Source: Clostridia bacterium (lineage in GTDB: Bacteria > Bacillota > Clostridia > TANB77 > CAG-508). Taken from it: a DNA stretch of 63,545 bases. A program made the position numbers and the translations under genes. The notes under the pieces were generated by a model. It saw only the letters and a program-made list of their open reading frames with translations. It made no database searches and was not told where the DNA came from. Below, one piece after another: positions 28,859 through 38,133 of the stretch (positions are counted from its first letter, which is position 1; each line of letters begins with the position of its first letter). Where the stretch lies: positions 1-63,545 of the forward strand of contig JAFUYJ010000003.1 in NCBI GenBank assembly GCA_017470645.1. Direction: 5' to 3'.

Positions 28859-30115
28859 TTATTTCAAATTATCTAAATCGTTTATAATTTGCTCTTTATC
28901 CATATTTCTACCAATAAACACAAGTTTTATCATTCTATCTCCAACTTCATCATCCCAGTCCTTTAGCGCATCTGGTTCATTTTTCACTATTTCTTCTAAG
29001 TCTTCTTTTGGTGCTGAAGCTAGCCAGTATCCTGTTTCGGAAAGTTTAAATTGTTTTCCGGCTTGTTCAAATAAATATGACATATCATAATCTGATTTGA
29101 ACCACACTAATCCTTTACATCTTATAACTGATTTAGGGAATGATTCATTTATGTATTTTTCAAATTTGGCTACGTCAAAAGGTTTTCTTGATGCATATAC
29201 AAATGTTGAAATTCCGTATTCTTCTGCCTCTCCTTCATCGTGGTGATGTTCATGATGATGATGTTCATGGTGGCTATGATGTTCTTCATGCTCCTCATTA
29301 TGATGTTCATGTTCTTCGTGGTGTTCATGCCCTTCTTCATGTTCATGTTCTTCATCGTGTTCATGCCCTTCTTCATTATCATCACTTTCTAACTCTTGAA
29401 TCCAGCCAGCAGAGCTTGTTATTTTCTCGAAATCAAAATTATTTGTATCCATTATTTCTTTTACATCAACCTTTGCATAATTTGTTTCAATTATTTTAGC
29501 ATTTGGTTGTAATTTTTTTATAACTGCTTTAACTGTGTTTAGTTGTTCTTCTGTAACATCATCTACTTTATTTAAAACAATTACGTTACAGAATTCTATT
29601 TGTTCGATTATAAGATTTTCAATATCTTCTTCATCTATATCGTCTTTAACTAGATCTTCTCCGCAACCAAATTCTGTAGCTAAACGCATACTATCAACAA
29701 CTGTTACAACGTTATCTAATCTACACATCTTTGGTAATCCATATTGTTCTAGTGAATTTGCAAGCACTGTAATTGTTTGAGCAATTGGTAAAGGTTCACA
29801 AATTCCGCTTGCTTCTATCATTATGTAATCAAATTGTCTTGTTTTTAAAATATCTACTATCTGTTGCATTAGGTCCTCTTTTAAAGTACAACATATACAT
29901 CCATTTGATAGTGGAACAACCTTTCCATCATCCTTTTCTTGTATAAATCCACCATCTGCTATTAATTTAGCATCTATGTTGACTTCTCCTATGTCGTTTA
30001 CAATAACAGCAACTTTATATCCTTCTTGATTTGTTAATACATGATTCATTAATGTTGTTTTTCCGGCGCCCAAATATCCTGTTAGTAAGGTAATTGGTGT
30101 AATTTTGTTTTCCAT
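28859..30115 (-). CDS. CobW/YciC-family GTPase with His-rich region
   Basis: 418 residues. Metallochaperone-type G3E GTPase: Walker A TGYLGAGKTTLMNH, metal motif CICCTLKEDL (CxCC), NKVDD for guanine. A very histidine/glutamate-rich segment (roughly 255-300, repeated EHEH and HHEH) likely buffers zinc. The C-terminal CobW domain includes CKGLVWF. Predicted role: zinc delivery under limitation. GGAGG precedes ATG. Confidence 0.93.
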   Translation of the reverse strand: MENKITPITLLTGYLGAGKTTLMNHVLTNQEGYKVAVIVNDIGEVNIDAKLIADGGFIQEKDDGKVVPLSNGCICCTLKEDLMQQIVDILKTRQFDYIMIEASGICEPLPIAQTITVLANSLEQYGLPKMCRLDNVVTVVDSMRLATEFGCGEDLVKDDIDEEDIENLIIEQIEFCNVIVLNKVDDVTEEQLNTVKAVIKKLQPNAKIIETNYAKVDVKEIMDTNNFDFEKITSSAGWIQELESDDNEEGHEHDEEHEHEEGHEHHEEHEHHNEEHEEHHSHHEHHHHEHHHDEGEAEEYGISTFVYASRKPFDVAKFEKYINESFPKSVIRCKGLVWFKSDYDMSYLFEQAGKQFKLSETGYWLASAPKEDLEEIVKNEPDALKDWDDEVGDRMIKLVFIGRNMDKEQIINDLDNLK

Positions 30116-30160
30116 TTTTTATTCCTCCCTGTTTGTTTTTCTATATTATATCACGTTATG

Positions 30161-32218
30161 TCAATACTCTAATATTCCTTGAAAAATGCTTTTTACTTTA
30201 TTAACAACATAAGAACTACCGCCTTTGTTTTCAACGTTTTCAACCATACTAACAACTAGCAATTGATTCTCACTATTTTCATCTGCAACAAAACAGTTAA
30301 ACCATCCATACTCCTTTGCTTCTTCACCCTTTGCAGATTTTGTTTCAGCAGTACCAGTTTTTCCCGCAAGTGTTAGTCCTTCAATTTTACCTAAATGAGC
30401 TGTACCTTCTGGATCTTCAATTGTTTGTATTAAATCATTCTTTATTGTATTTGCAACTTCCTTTGAAAAAGCATTTTCCTTATAAAATTTTGTTTGATTT
30501 TCCTTTTTATACTCTATATATGGCATAACCATATTTCCGTCATTTACAAATGCAGAATAAATTGATGCAAAATGTATAGGGTTTAGTTGTATTTGACCTT
30601 GACCATATCCGCTATCTGCCAATTGAATTTCACTTATAAATTTGCCTTCGTTAGAAATCTGAGATTTCGTAAGATTCATTTCAAATCCAATATTGTTTTC
30701 AAAACCAATGTTTTTTAAGTGTTCTTCCATTTTTTCTGTACCAATTTTTATTGCAGTTTTTGCAAAAAATATGTTGTCTGAGTTAATCAATGCATTCAAT
30801 AAATTTGCAGGACCGTTATATGTCTTTAATGTTGTTATAGAATATGTACCCCATGAGTTATCCTTTTGCCAGCTTTTACCACTTGCTTCAAATTCTGTGT
30901 CTGCTGAAATTGTACCTGTTTGTAATGCTATTGCACCTGTAATTGGCTTAAAAGAAGATCCTGGTGCATAACTCTTTGTAAATCTTACTATCTGCGGATT
31001 GTTTGTATTGTTGTTTAAATCATTCCACTCTTGTGATGTCATCCCAATTACAAATTTGTTTGGATCATAAGATGGTGTACTTACTAATGCAAGTACCTCA
31101 CCTGTTTTTGGATTCATAACTACAGTTGCACTGTTGTCTTTTGAATAAGTTGAATATACTTTTTCTTGTATGTCTGAATCTATCGTTAGCTTGATATTCT
31201 CACCATCTTCTTTTTCAGTTTTTAATATGGTTTGCTTTTTTTCTCCATTTTCATTTGTTAGAGTGATTTCAACTCCATCTTTACCACGAAGCCTTGAATC
31301 ATATACATATTCCAAACCACTTCTTCCAACAAGGCTGTTTTCGTCTAAAAGGTTGTTTCCTTCCAAATCTTTTGCGTTTGCTTTTTGAACATACCCTGTA
31401 ATATGCGCAGCTTTTTCACTGAAAGGATATACTCTTGAGGCAATATCTTTTATTTTTACCCCTTCTATCTCTTTTAAACTTACAATGGTAGATTGCTTTT
31501 CCTTTGATATTGTTGCTAATTCAACAAATGTGTCATCCTTCACATATGAAGCACTCATTTTCTTATTTATATTTTCAGAAGTAATTCCAAGTAAATTTGA
31601 TACTTTAGAAATATCTTCTGCTTTGGTTTCTTCATTCATCCAACCAGGAACAAGTCCTACAGATGCTATATATCCTCCACCTGCTAATAACTTTCCATTT
31701 CTATCAATTAAGCTTCCTCTTTTTGCATAATCCCTTGAAATATCTATTTTATCATTTTCTTGTAAATTAGGATATATTGCGCCATAATTCCATACCACAT
31801 AGAATTTATTATCATCTTGTTTTTGTAGTTCAATTGTGTTATTGAAATTGATATCACCGTAATTAGAGTTTAATTTTTGAGAATAAGAAACTTTAGATTT
31901 ATTTTTATCTATCTTTTCTACAGTTATGTTATTAATCTCAACAGAAGAAACTCCTATGTTATTATATACTTTGTCATATATTGCAATATAGTCTTCTTTT
32001 GTAATATTATTTTGACTCTCTTTAGATAACAAAGTATACGCTTCATCATAGTTTTTATTTTTAATTAAATCCATATATGTTGAGATAACCCCATCCGGTG
32101 TATTTAACGATTTTGAATTATCTTTTTTCTTGCTCCACATAACTATAATTGCTATCAAAAGAGCTAGAATTATTATTCCTACTATACCAAATATTACTAT
32201 GTTTTTCTTGTTTTTCAT
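30161..32218 (-). CDS. Penicillin-binding protein 2-type transpeptidase with NTF2-like N-terminus
   Basis: About 685 residues from ATG 32218 (AAGGAGG six bases upstream). It has a membrane anchor (IVIFGIVGIIILALLIAIIVM) and an NTF2-like MecA-type N-domain (YMDLIKNKNYDEAYTLLS). The dimerisation domain follows, then the transpeptidase with SxxK in APGSSFKPITG, SDN in LINSDNIF, and KTG in LAGKTGTAE. It cross-links peptidoglycan. nagZ lies directly upstream. Resemblance to MecA/PBP3 suggests reduced beta-lactam affinity, but this is inference. Confidence 0.92.
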   Translation of the reverse strand: MKNKKNIVIFGIVGIIILALLIAIIVMWSKKKDNSKSLNTPDGVISTYMDLIKNKNYDEAYTLLSKESQNNITKEDYIAIYDKVYNNIGVSSVEINNITVEKIDKNKSKVSYSQKLNSNYGDINFNNTIELQKQDDNKFYVVWNYGAIYPNLQENDKIDISRDYAKRGSLIDRNGKLLAGGGYIASVGLVPGWMNEETKAEDISKVSNLLGITSENINKKMSASYVKDDTFVELATISKEKQSTIVSLKEIEGVKIKDIASRVYPFSEKAAHITGYVQKANAKDLEGNNLLDENSLVGRSGLEYVYDSRLRGKDGVEITLTNENGEKKQTILKTEKEDGENIKLTIDSDIQEKVYSTYSKDNSATVVMNPKTGEVLALVSTPSYDPNKFVIGMTSQEWNDLNNNTNNPQIVRFTKSYAPGSSFKPITGAIALQTGTISADTEFEASGKSWQKDNSWGTYSITTLKTYNGPANLLNALINSDNIFFAKTAIKIGTEKMEEHLKNIGFENNIGFEMNLTKSQISNEGKFISEIQLADSGYGQGQIQLNPIHFASIYSAFVNDGNMVMPYIEYKKENQTKFYKENAFSKEVANTIKNDLIQTIEDPEGTAHLGKIEGLTLAGKTGTAETKSAKGEEAKEYGWFNCFVADENSENQLLVVSMVENVENKGGSSYVVNKVKSIFQGILEY

Positions 32219-32228
32219 TTTTTCCTCC

Positions 32229-33530
32229 TTATTTAATAATTCCATATGCATATTTACAAGCTAATATTCTCCTTACAGCTGTATCTATAGTATCTTCTGA
32301 AATTCGTCCATCTTGAACTGCTTTTATTACTTGTTGCTTCTGAGTTTTAAAATCAGATGAGATTATCATATCATTTCCAGCTATAACAGCTTGAACCGCT
32401 GCTTCTCCATTTGTAACATACTTTCTTACTGCTTGCATCGCCAAGTCATCTGTTATTATTAATCCAGAAAAGTTTAATTCTTCTCTTAAAATTTTGTGTA
32501 CATTTTCTGATAAAGAAGCTGGTTTTGTTTTATCCATGCTGTTTACAATGTTGTGATTAACCATTATAGTTGGTGCATCTGCTTTTATTCCACCTTTAAA
32601 TGGAAGAAAATCTGAGTTTTGGAAAGTTGTATAATCTCTTTTATCTACTGCTACTCCAGTGTGTGTGTCTACATTATCTCCGTAACCTGGAAAATGTTTC
32701 ATAGACGAAATCATATTATCTTCATTCATTCTTTTAATTAAACTTTCTGTTAACTCTGCTGTTTCTTGAGCACCTTTGCCAAATGATCTTGCATAAATAA
32801 ATGATGATGAATTTGTTGGAATATCAACAACTGGAGCGAGGTTCATATTTAATCCTATACTTTTCAATAAGTTTGATTTTTCGGTTGAATCTTCTAAAAT
32901 TGATTGAAGTCCTCCTACCTTATATAAATCCTGAGGAGATTTAAATTTACTATTTCTAAATGCTGTATAACTACTTACTCTAACTACCGTTCCTCCTTCT
33001 TCGTCAACGGCTAAAAAAAGAGGAACATTGCTATTGGATTGAAGTTTTGATAACTCTGAAGTCATGGTATTTTTGTTTTTTTCCGAAAAGTCCTTTGCAA
33101 ATAATATATAACCTCCTGGATGTTGTGTTTTTATTTCATTTAATGCCGATGCAGTTCCTGGATATCTTGCTAAAAACATTTGTCCAACCTTTTCTTCGAG
33201 CGTCATTGTCTTAAGTAATTCATCTGCTTTATCATAATATTGGCCAAATAATTCATTGTTATTTGAACTTTTTTGATTTGTGTCTGTACTTGTTTCGTTA
33301 TTTGAATCTAATTCGGTTTCTTCAATATTTTCATTGCTTTCTATGTCGGTGGTGTTCTCCAAATCTACATTTAGTTGATCACTTTTTTCCTCTTGTGCTA
33401 CCTCTGTTTGTGCATTGTTGGAATTGTTGTGTTGAATTAAACTCTTTGAAAAGAAACATAAATCAATACACAATAATACTATTAAAATAACAAGTATTAT
33501 TATCAAATGTTTTTTTCTATTTTTTTTCAT
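32229..33530 (-). CDS. nagZ: Beta-N-acetylhexosaminidase, GH3 (NagZ-like)
   Basis: 433 residues. It has an N-terminal membrane/signal segment, an acidic Asn/Glu-rich linker and a GH3 barrel with KHFPGYGDNVDTHTG (the NagZ His/Asp catalytic loop) and IITDDLAMQAV (nucleophile Asp). It removes GlcNAc from muropeptides. It ends 10 bp before the PBP start, so the two form a wall-turnover operon. Confidence 0.92.
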   Translation of the reverse strand: MKKNRKKHLIIILVILIVLLCIDLCFFSKSLIQHNNSNNAQTEVAQEEKSDQLNVDLENTTDIESNENIEETELDSNNETSTDTNQKSSNNNELFGQYYDKADELLKTMTLEEKVGQMFLARYPGTASALNEIKTQHPGGYILFAKDFSEKNKNTMTSELSKLQSNSNVPLFLAVDEEGGTVVRVSSYTAFRNSKFKSPQDLYKVGGLQSILEDSTEKSNLLKSIGLNMNLAPVVDIPTNSSSFIYARSFGKGAQETAELTESLIKRMNEDNMISSMKHFPGYGDNVDTHTGVAVDKRDYTTFQNSDFLPFKGGIKADAPTIMVNHNIVNSMDKTKPASLSENVHKILREELNFSGLIITDDLAMQAVRKYVTNGEAAVQAVIAGNDMIISSDFKTQKQQVIKAVQDGRISEDTIDTAVRRILACKYAYGIIK

Positions 33531-33616
33531 ATTTTAAATACTCCTTCTGTTTTCTGATGCTTATATTATAACTATAAATTCATGAAAAGTCTAGGTTATT
33601 TATTTATATAAAACAA

Positions 33617-33649
33617 AAAAACATGCCTTTATTTTAGCATGTTTTTTAG
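33617..33649 (-). terminator. Terminator of the lipoprotein gene
   Basis: AAAAAACATGC...GCATGTTTTTTT. Confidence 0.85.
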
Positions 33650-33654
33650 TATGA

Positions 33655-34038
33655 CTATTTTACTTCGTATCCCATATCTTTTAATGCTGTTTTTACGTCA
33701 TCTTTTGATAAATCAGCTTTTCCGAAGAATTTTTCAGCATCTGCAGTCATTTTTATTTTCTTACCACTTCTTTTGATTTTAACATCACTATCTGATGAGA
33801 ATAATGACATAGCAGATTCCATTGCTTTTGCTTTATCAGCATTTTCGAATGTCATAGTCTCTGTTACTTTGCTAGCTTTATTGTTTTTGAATTTTACTTC
33901 AACTTTTTCTGAGTATTTACCAATTAAAGAATCGCTTTCTTCTTTTGTTCCTACGACCTTACTTCCACACCCTGTTAAAGCAAAAACCATTATTGCCATT
34001 ACAATAAGTAATAATACACTTTTTAATGTTTTTTTCAT
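33655..34038 (-). CDS. Small predicted lipoprotein
   Basis: 127 residues. Signal peptide (SVLLLIVMAIMVFALTGC) with lipobox LTGC, then a charged domain with repeated Lys/Val strands (VEVKFKNNKASKVTETMTFE) resembling YehR/DUF1307-type lipoproteins. Function unknown. AAAGGTGG precedes ATG. It lies just upstream of the strongly promoted RNA gene on the other strand. Confidence 0.82.
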   Translation of the reverse strand: MKKTLKSVLLLIVMAIMVFALTGCGSKVVGTKEESDSLIGKYSEKVEVKFKNNKASKVTETMTFENADKAKAMESAMSLFSSDSDVKIKRSGKKIKMTADAEKFFGKADLSKDDVKTALKDMGYEVK

Positions 34039-34147
34039 ATTTTCACCACCTTTCGACTTTTCATAACTACATTATATATATAAAATAAAAAAATGTCTAT
34101 TGTTTTTTTATATTTTTTTATTTTAATCATCTCCCGTATGTTTCTGG

Positions 34148-34176
34148 TTGACATATATCGGCAAAAATGGTATAAT
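34148..34176 (+). promoter_or_regulatory. Perfect sigma-A promoter of an RNA gene
   Basis: TTGACA, exactly 17 bp, TATAAT. No ORF follows on this strand. Confidence 0.85.
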
Positions 34177-34182
34177 TTAGCT

Positions 34183-34390
34183 ACCAAATGGTTATACCTC
34201 TTCGTTCGAAAACTGACTAGTTCTTTTATATAGTCTTGAGAATAATCCAGCAAGTAACCGTTTGTTTATATACAATTCCGATCACCCCATGATATATGAT
34301 GATATGATTTGTATAAAGCTGGAAAATTAGAACGAAAAACTCACTGCATGTACGTGTGTAAACACGTGCAATATAACAGTGAGTTTTTTT
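34183..34390 (+). ncRNA. Structured RNA, about 200 nt, possibly 6S-like
   Basis: Lies between a perfect promoter and a two-part terminator hairpin (AACTCACTG...CAGTGAGTT with an inner GTACGTGT/CACGTGC stem, then TTTTTTT). No credible ORF or ribosome site. The 5' CTTCGTTC can pair with the 3' GAACGAAA, suggesting a long rod. Size, promoter strength and rod shape fit 6S RNA, but I cannot see decisive sequence motifs. The terminator also serves the opposing phosphoesterase gene. Ends are estimates. Confidence 0.65.
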
Positions 34391-34417
34391 ATTGTAAATC
34401 TACTATACTGTTTAATT

Positions 34418-35297
34418 TTATTCAAAGAAACCATGTAAAAGATCTTTTTGCTCTATATTAATTGTTTTTAGCTCATAATAATCTTCATCAGTATCAACTA
34501 TAACATAACGTAACTCAGGTTCTCTATATTCGCTCTGTCCAGGTTGAATGCTTATTGTATTACCTATCTTTCCGTACCAGTTCCCACTTATCTTTGGAGA
34601 TTCATGAATATGTCCATGAAATGTCATATAACTATTACTATTTTTTATAAATTGAGTCATAGCCTTCGAACCAACTTTATCTCCATCTTTACAATTATCA
34701 AGACCTATACCATAAGGTGGATCATGGAAGATATAAATACCTTTGTATCCTTCTGTTGGCTTAGGTAGTTTTTCTAGCTCATTTTCCATATAAGGAACAT
34801 TTTGCTTTCTAAACTCTATCCATTCATCAACTGTAAGTGGTTCTTGGCATTTATTCACATATACTACTTCTTTTAATTGTTTCGGCATTTCTTGCCCTTG
34901 TTCTATTACTATTCTATCTTTTCTAAAGAATGGTGTATCTAACACTTTTGAAAATCCTATAAAACTTATTCCTTCTATATCTAATTTATTTCCATCAATA
35001 TTATAGATGTTTTCATATTTTGATATCATTTCTAAATAATCAGGTTCTATTATTTCTAAATCGTCATTTCCTAATATTCCAATAAATTTTATATTTTCAC
35101 GGTTAAGTCTGGCCATATAATCATTAAAATACCCTTTTATAAACCTTCTTTGTATTGGGGCTCTTAAGTCTGCTTTCTTTGGTAATAAGTCTCCGCCCAA
35201 TCACTAATGTATTTATATTGTTTTCTTTTAAAATCCTATATAGTTCTTCATATTTATTGATATCTCCATGAATATCACATGCATATATAAATTTCAT
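34418..35297 (-). CDS. Calcineurin-like metallophosphoesterase, +1 shift at CGG
   Basis: Starts at ATG 35297 with AAGGAG upstream (FIYACDIHGDINKY, the first metal motif DxHG). In-frame CGG at 35193-35195 follows ATT GGG, and the zero frame soon loses homology. Skipping C gives LVIGGDLLPKKADLR, the second metal motif GGD, and 258 more residues with GNDDLE, HDPPYGIG and FHGHIH, all in order for this superfamily. About 292 residues. Nucleotide or phosphoester substrate unknown. The conserved GGD glycine is created exactly at the shift. Confidence 0.85.
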
Positions 35298-35354
35298 AAA
35301 AATACTCCTTTCGCTACAGATAATTATTATGTGTATATTTTACCACAAGGCAAC

Positions 35355-35392
35355 AAAAAAGCCAATACTCAATTTTGAGAATTGGCTTTTTT
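35355..35392 (-). terminator. Terminator of the HIT gene
   Basis: AAAAAAGCCAAT...ATTGGCTTTTTT. Confidence 0.85.
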
Positions 35393-35401
35393 GTTTAGAC
35401 A

Positions 35402-36430
35402 TTATAGAGCACTGTCAGTAAAACGATTGCCGAACGGAACCACAAAATTCCTAGTGCGTTCTGCAATTCTGTACGACAATTCATTCTCAGAAAGATATTC
35501 CCACATTCTGTATAATGTTGTGTGAATATTCTCTAAAAATGATGTTTTCCTCCAATTGTACAGGTTTGGTGCAAGTCCCAGCTCCATTGCCATTATCTGG
35601 CGAGGATACTGTCTTTGAACAAATACGTCATCATTATAGTTGCACAGTCTTTCTCCGTGTGCTCCCACCTTATAGGCAAAATAATGCGTGTTTGCTGCAA
35701 CTGACAGGTCCGGACATGGTTTCATCTGTACCATATCAAGGTACTTCTGTTTCAAGGTAAAATCGATTATTACATGCACATGAGCATGTACAATAGATTT
35801 CGCATGTGAAGTAAAACCTGAAGGTCCAGAACCATGTTCGAAGAATGATACATCTTTATCAGTTCCAAAAGAACCTTTTAAGATGGTTTCGATATCTTCA
35901 CAAACCTGTTCATACTCCGGCAGATACATTTTTGGCATCTGAGCAATTGAAAGATACTGATGTTTCTTAGGAACTATCATCAGATATCCAGGCTTTATTG
36001 AACCAAGCTCAGGTACAACAATAAAATTTGAAGACTCATAGACTATGATGTCTGCTTCTGTTGTTTCATTGTTATATACCATTGTATCCTCTGCAATAGC
36101 CTTGTGTCCAACCAGTGAGCAAAGAACGCATGACTCAACACGAGTATCTATCTTTATGCCTGTAGCATATTCACCCGGTTCGAAGCCGTTATGATAGCAC
36201 CATTTAGTGAAAGCATTCACATGTATACTGTTAAATGGAATCGCAACTGCTTCAGGCACATGGATAAGTTCCTGCTCATTCGGTGTCAGCATCACTGGAG
36301 TTTTATTTAATGACCAGACGCTGTGCCGTTCCTCTGAACATTTAATCTGTTCTATTGCTTCAAACTTGACCAGTTCCTTGATAATGTCTTCGTTGCTCGT
36401 AGTGAGTAACACTTTTTTCGTTGTAATCAT
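35402..36430 (-). CDS. HIT-family-like protein (cassette gene)
   Basis: 342 residues. The middle part has VESCVLCSLV, NFIVVPELGSIKPGYLMIVPKKH and SIVHAHVHVIID, the histidine triad HxHxH of HIT nucleotide hydrolases/transferases. The N- and C-terminal parts are not recognised. GC-rich relative to neighbours, with one normal in-frame CGG Arg codon (EERHSV). AAGGAGG lies before ATG, and it has a consensus promoter with a small leader hairpin. It is likely acquired. Substrate unknown. Confidence 0.8.
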   Translation of the reverse strand: MITTKKVLLTTSNEDIIKELVKFEAIEQIKCSEERHSVWSLNKTPVMLTPNEQELIHVPEAVAIPFNSIHVNAFTKWCYHNGFEPGEYATGIKIDTRVESCVLCSLVGHKAIAEDTMVYNNETTEADIIVYESSNFIVVPELGSIKPGYLMIVPKKHQYLSIAQMPKMYLPEYEQVCEDIETILKGSFGTDKDVSFFEHGSGPSGFTSHAKSIVHAHVHVIIDFTLKQKYLDMVQMKPCPDLSVAANTHYFAYKVGAHGERLCNYNDDVFVQRQYPRQIMAMELGLAPNLYNWRKTSFLENIHTTLYRMWEYLSENELSYRIAERTRNFVVPFGNRFTDSAL

Positions 36431-36493
36431 AACTAAGCCTCCTTTTTAATGTAATTGGTTTACAACGATTATCCAAAAATGGATATTATGTAT

Positions 36494-36522
36494 ATTATAT
36501 CATTATTTATTATTACAGTCAA
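36494..36522 (-). promoter_or_regulatory. Promoter of the HIT gene
   Basis: Minus strand TTGACT, 17 bp, TATAAT, then ATATCCA...TGGATAAT leader hairpin. Confidence 0.75.
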
Positions 36523-36532
36523 ATATAGTAAT

Positions 36533-36566
36533 AAAAATGGTTTGTAATTACTTACAAACCATTTTT
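36533..36566 (-). terminator. Terminator of the GNAT fusion gene
   Basis: AAAAATGGTTTGTAA / TTACAAACCATTTTT. Confidence 0.85.
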
Positions 36567-37492
36567 ATTAGTTCTTCATCTCTTCTATCAAATGCCTCTT
36601 TAAATGTAATATTTTGATTTTCACCAATAGCTTCATAGTCTACATCTACTACATTATAATCTTCGAAATTTTTCTTCACATCTTCGTATAACTTTGTCTT
36701 TTTTCCACCTTCAACCGAAAATGGTTTATGCATAACAATCTTTAAATTAGTGTTTTTTAATTTTAACACATCTTTTATAACATTATATAGAAAGCTATAG
36801 TCATTATTACAATCAAAAAATATTACTGTATCCTTAGTTTTTATTATGCTGTTCAATTTGTTTCTAACATCAATATAATCTGAAATATAGATATTGCCGT
36901 TTTTCTTTTCTAAACTGTTAGAAATGTTTATATTAAAAATATTATTGTTGTCATGTGTATATGTATGAATGTTGTAAAATTGAACGTTACTCTTTTTATC
37001 GTATTCACTAATTAAATCCTTTGAAATACTATTATCAAAATAAATAAATGTTGAACTAGAAGTATCTCCATTTTTCCATTCCATAGAGTATACTCTTTCT
37101 TGAGTTTCTTCATCTAATTTTTCAAGAGTTTTTCTAAATCCCATTGCCTTAAAAAATAGCACAGCGTTATTATTTCTTTCAAATACATATGTATGCAGAT
37201 TTGTATAATCACTTTTCGCCTTTTGTATTAAAATCTCTCCGATACCTTCTCTTTGTATTTCGGGTTTTACTTGAATATTAAGTATATTTCCATTGTAATC
37301 AATTACTATAAAAGCTTGAACTTCGTTTTCTTCTGTATAAATATATATTTTGCTTTTTAAAAACTCATCTCTTTCTTGCACATATCTATCTATCCAGTAT
37401 TGACTTTCTATAAAACTTTGGAATCTGATATTATTATCTTTCCATATTTTCATTATTATATCTATATCTTTTTTATTAGACTGTTTTAACAT
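36548..37492 (-). CDS. GNAT acetyltransferase fused to an unknown C-terminal domain
   Basis: 314 residues. Residues 1-125 form a GNAT fold (IQREGIGEILIQKAKSDY, then FERNNNAVLFFKAMGFRK). Residues about 140-314 have alternating strands and helices (NVQFYNIHTYTHDNNN, DTVIFFDCNNDYSFLYNVI) with no motif I know. This gives it roughly twice the GNAT length. It is followed by its own terminator. Function of the second domain unknown. Confidence 0.78.
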   Translation of the reverse strand: MLKQSNKKDIDIIMKIWKDNNIRFQSFIESQYWIDRYVQERDEFLKSKIYIYTEENEVQAFIVIDYNGNILNIQVKPEIQREGIGEILIQKAKSDYTNLHTYVFERNNNAVLFFKAMGFRKTLEKLDEETQERVYSMEWKNGDTSSSTFIYFDNSISKDLISEYDKKSNVQFYNIHTYTHDNNNIFNINISNSLEKKNGNIYISDYIDVRNKLNSIIKTKDTVIFFDCNNDYSFLYNVIKDVLKLKNTNLKIVMHKPFSVEGGKKTKLYEDVKKNFEDYNVVDVDYEAIGENQNITFKEAFDRRDEELIKMVCK

Positions 37493-37526
37493 TTTTCATT
37501 TGCACCTCTTTATCTTTGTTCTCTTT

Positions 37527-38084
37527 TTACACATCATAAAAATATGTTGATTCCAAATCAGCTTCGTGCAATAGCAATGCTAATGGATATCTTTTAAAAG
37601 CTGCCCCTATTGTATTATACTGTTCTTTTGGTTCTGTGAATCCCATGTGCCAACGAATTGCATATTTTTCTTCTGGTGTTAGTTTTATATACTCTGTAAG
37701 CATCATAACAGATTTTTCTCCATGTCCAAAAGGAATTGTATCATCAATTGTATAGTAGGGAACTTTTTCCCATTCTCCTCTTTCATTTTTTGCATTTCTA
37801 TAATCTACTTTATAAAAATTAACTTTACAAATATCGTGTAATAATGCTGAAATTATTAGTGTGTCATCTTGCCATTCCATATTCATTACATTATTCTTTG
37901 CTTTATGTTTTAAGATTTCATACACTTTCATGCTGTGTTCTAAAAGTCCACCTTCATAGCTTCCATGAAACCTAGTACTTGCAGGTGCTGTATAAAAATC
38001 CGTTTTTTCGTCTATAAATCTAATAAGATCTTCTATTCCTTCTCTTTTTGTACCTCTTAATAATTCAATAAACTCTTCTTTCAT
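37527..38084 (-). CDS. HD-domain phosphohydrolase
   Basis: 185 residues. HD motif in SYEGGLLEHSMKVYEIL, ALLHDICK and later GHGEKSVMML and IRWHMG, giving the H...HD...H...D metal set. Members hydrolyse nucleotides or nucleic-acid ends. Lies between the GNAT fusion and metG. Confidence 0.88.
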   Translation of the reverse strand: MKEEFIELLRGTKREGIEDLIRFIDEKTDFYTAPASTRFHGSYEGGLLEHSMKVYEILKHKAKNNVMNMEWQDDTLIISALLHDICKVNFYKVDYRNAKNERGEWEKVPYYTIDDTIPFGHGEKSVMMLTEYIKLTPEEKYAIRWHMGFTEPKEQYNTIGAAFKRYPLALLLHEADLESTYFYDV

Positions 38085-38133
38085 CTGTATTTCCTTTCTT
38101 TTATTTTTTAAAAACCTTTAAAAATTTTACTCT

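Noticed and set aside
34035..34253. Minus-strand 72-codon ORF upstream of the lipoprotein
   Set aside because: Lies over the opposite-strand promoter and RNA, has no ribosome site and low-complexity residues.
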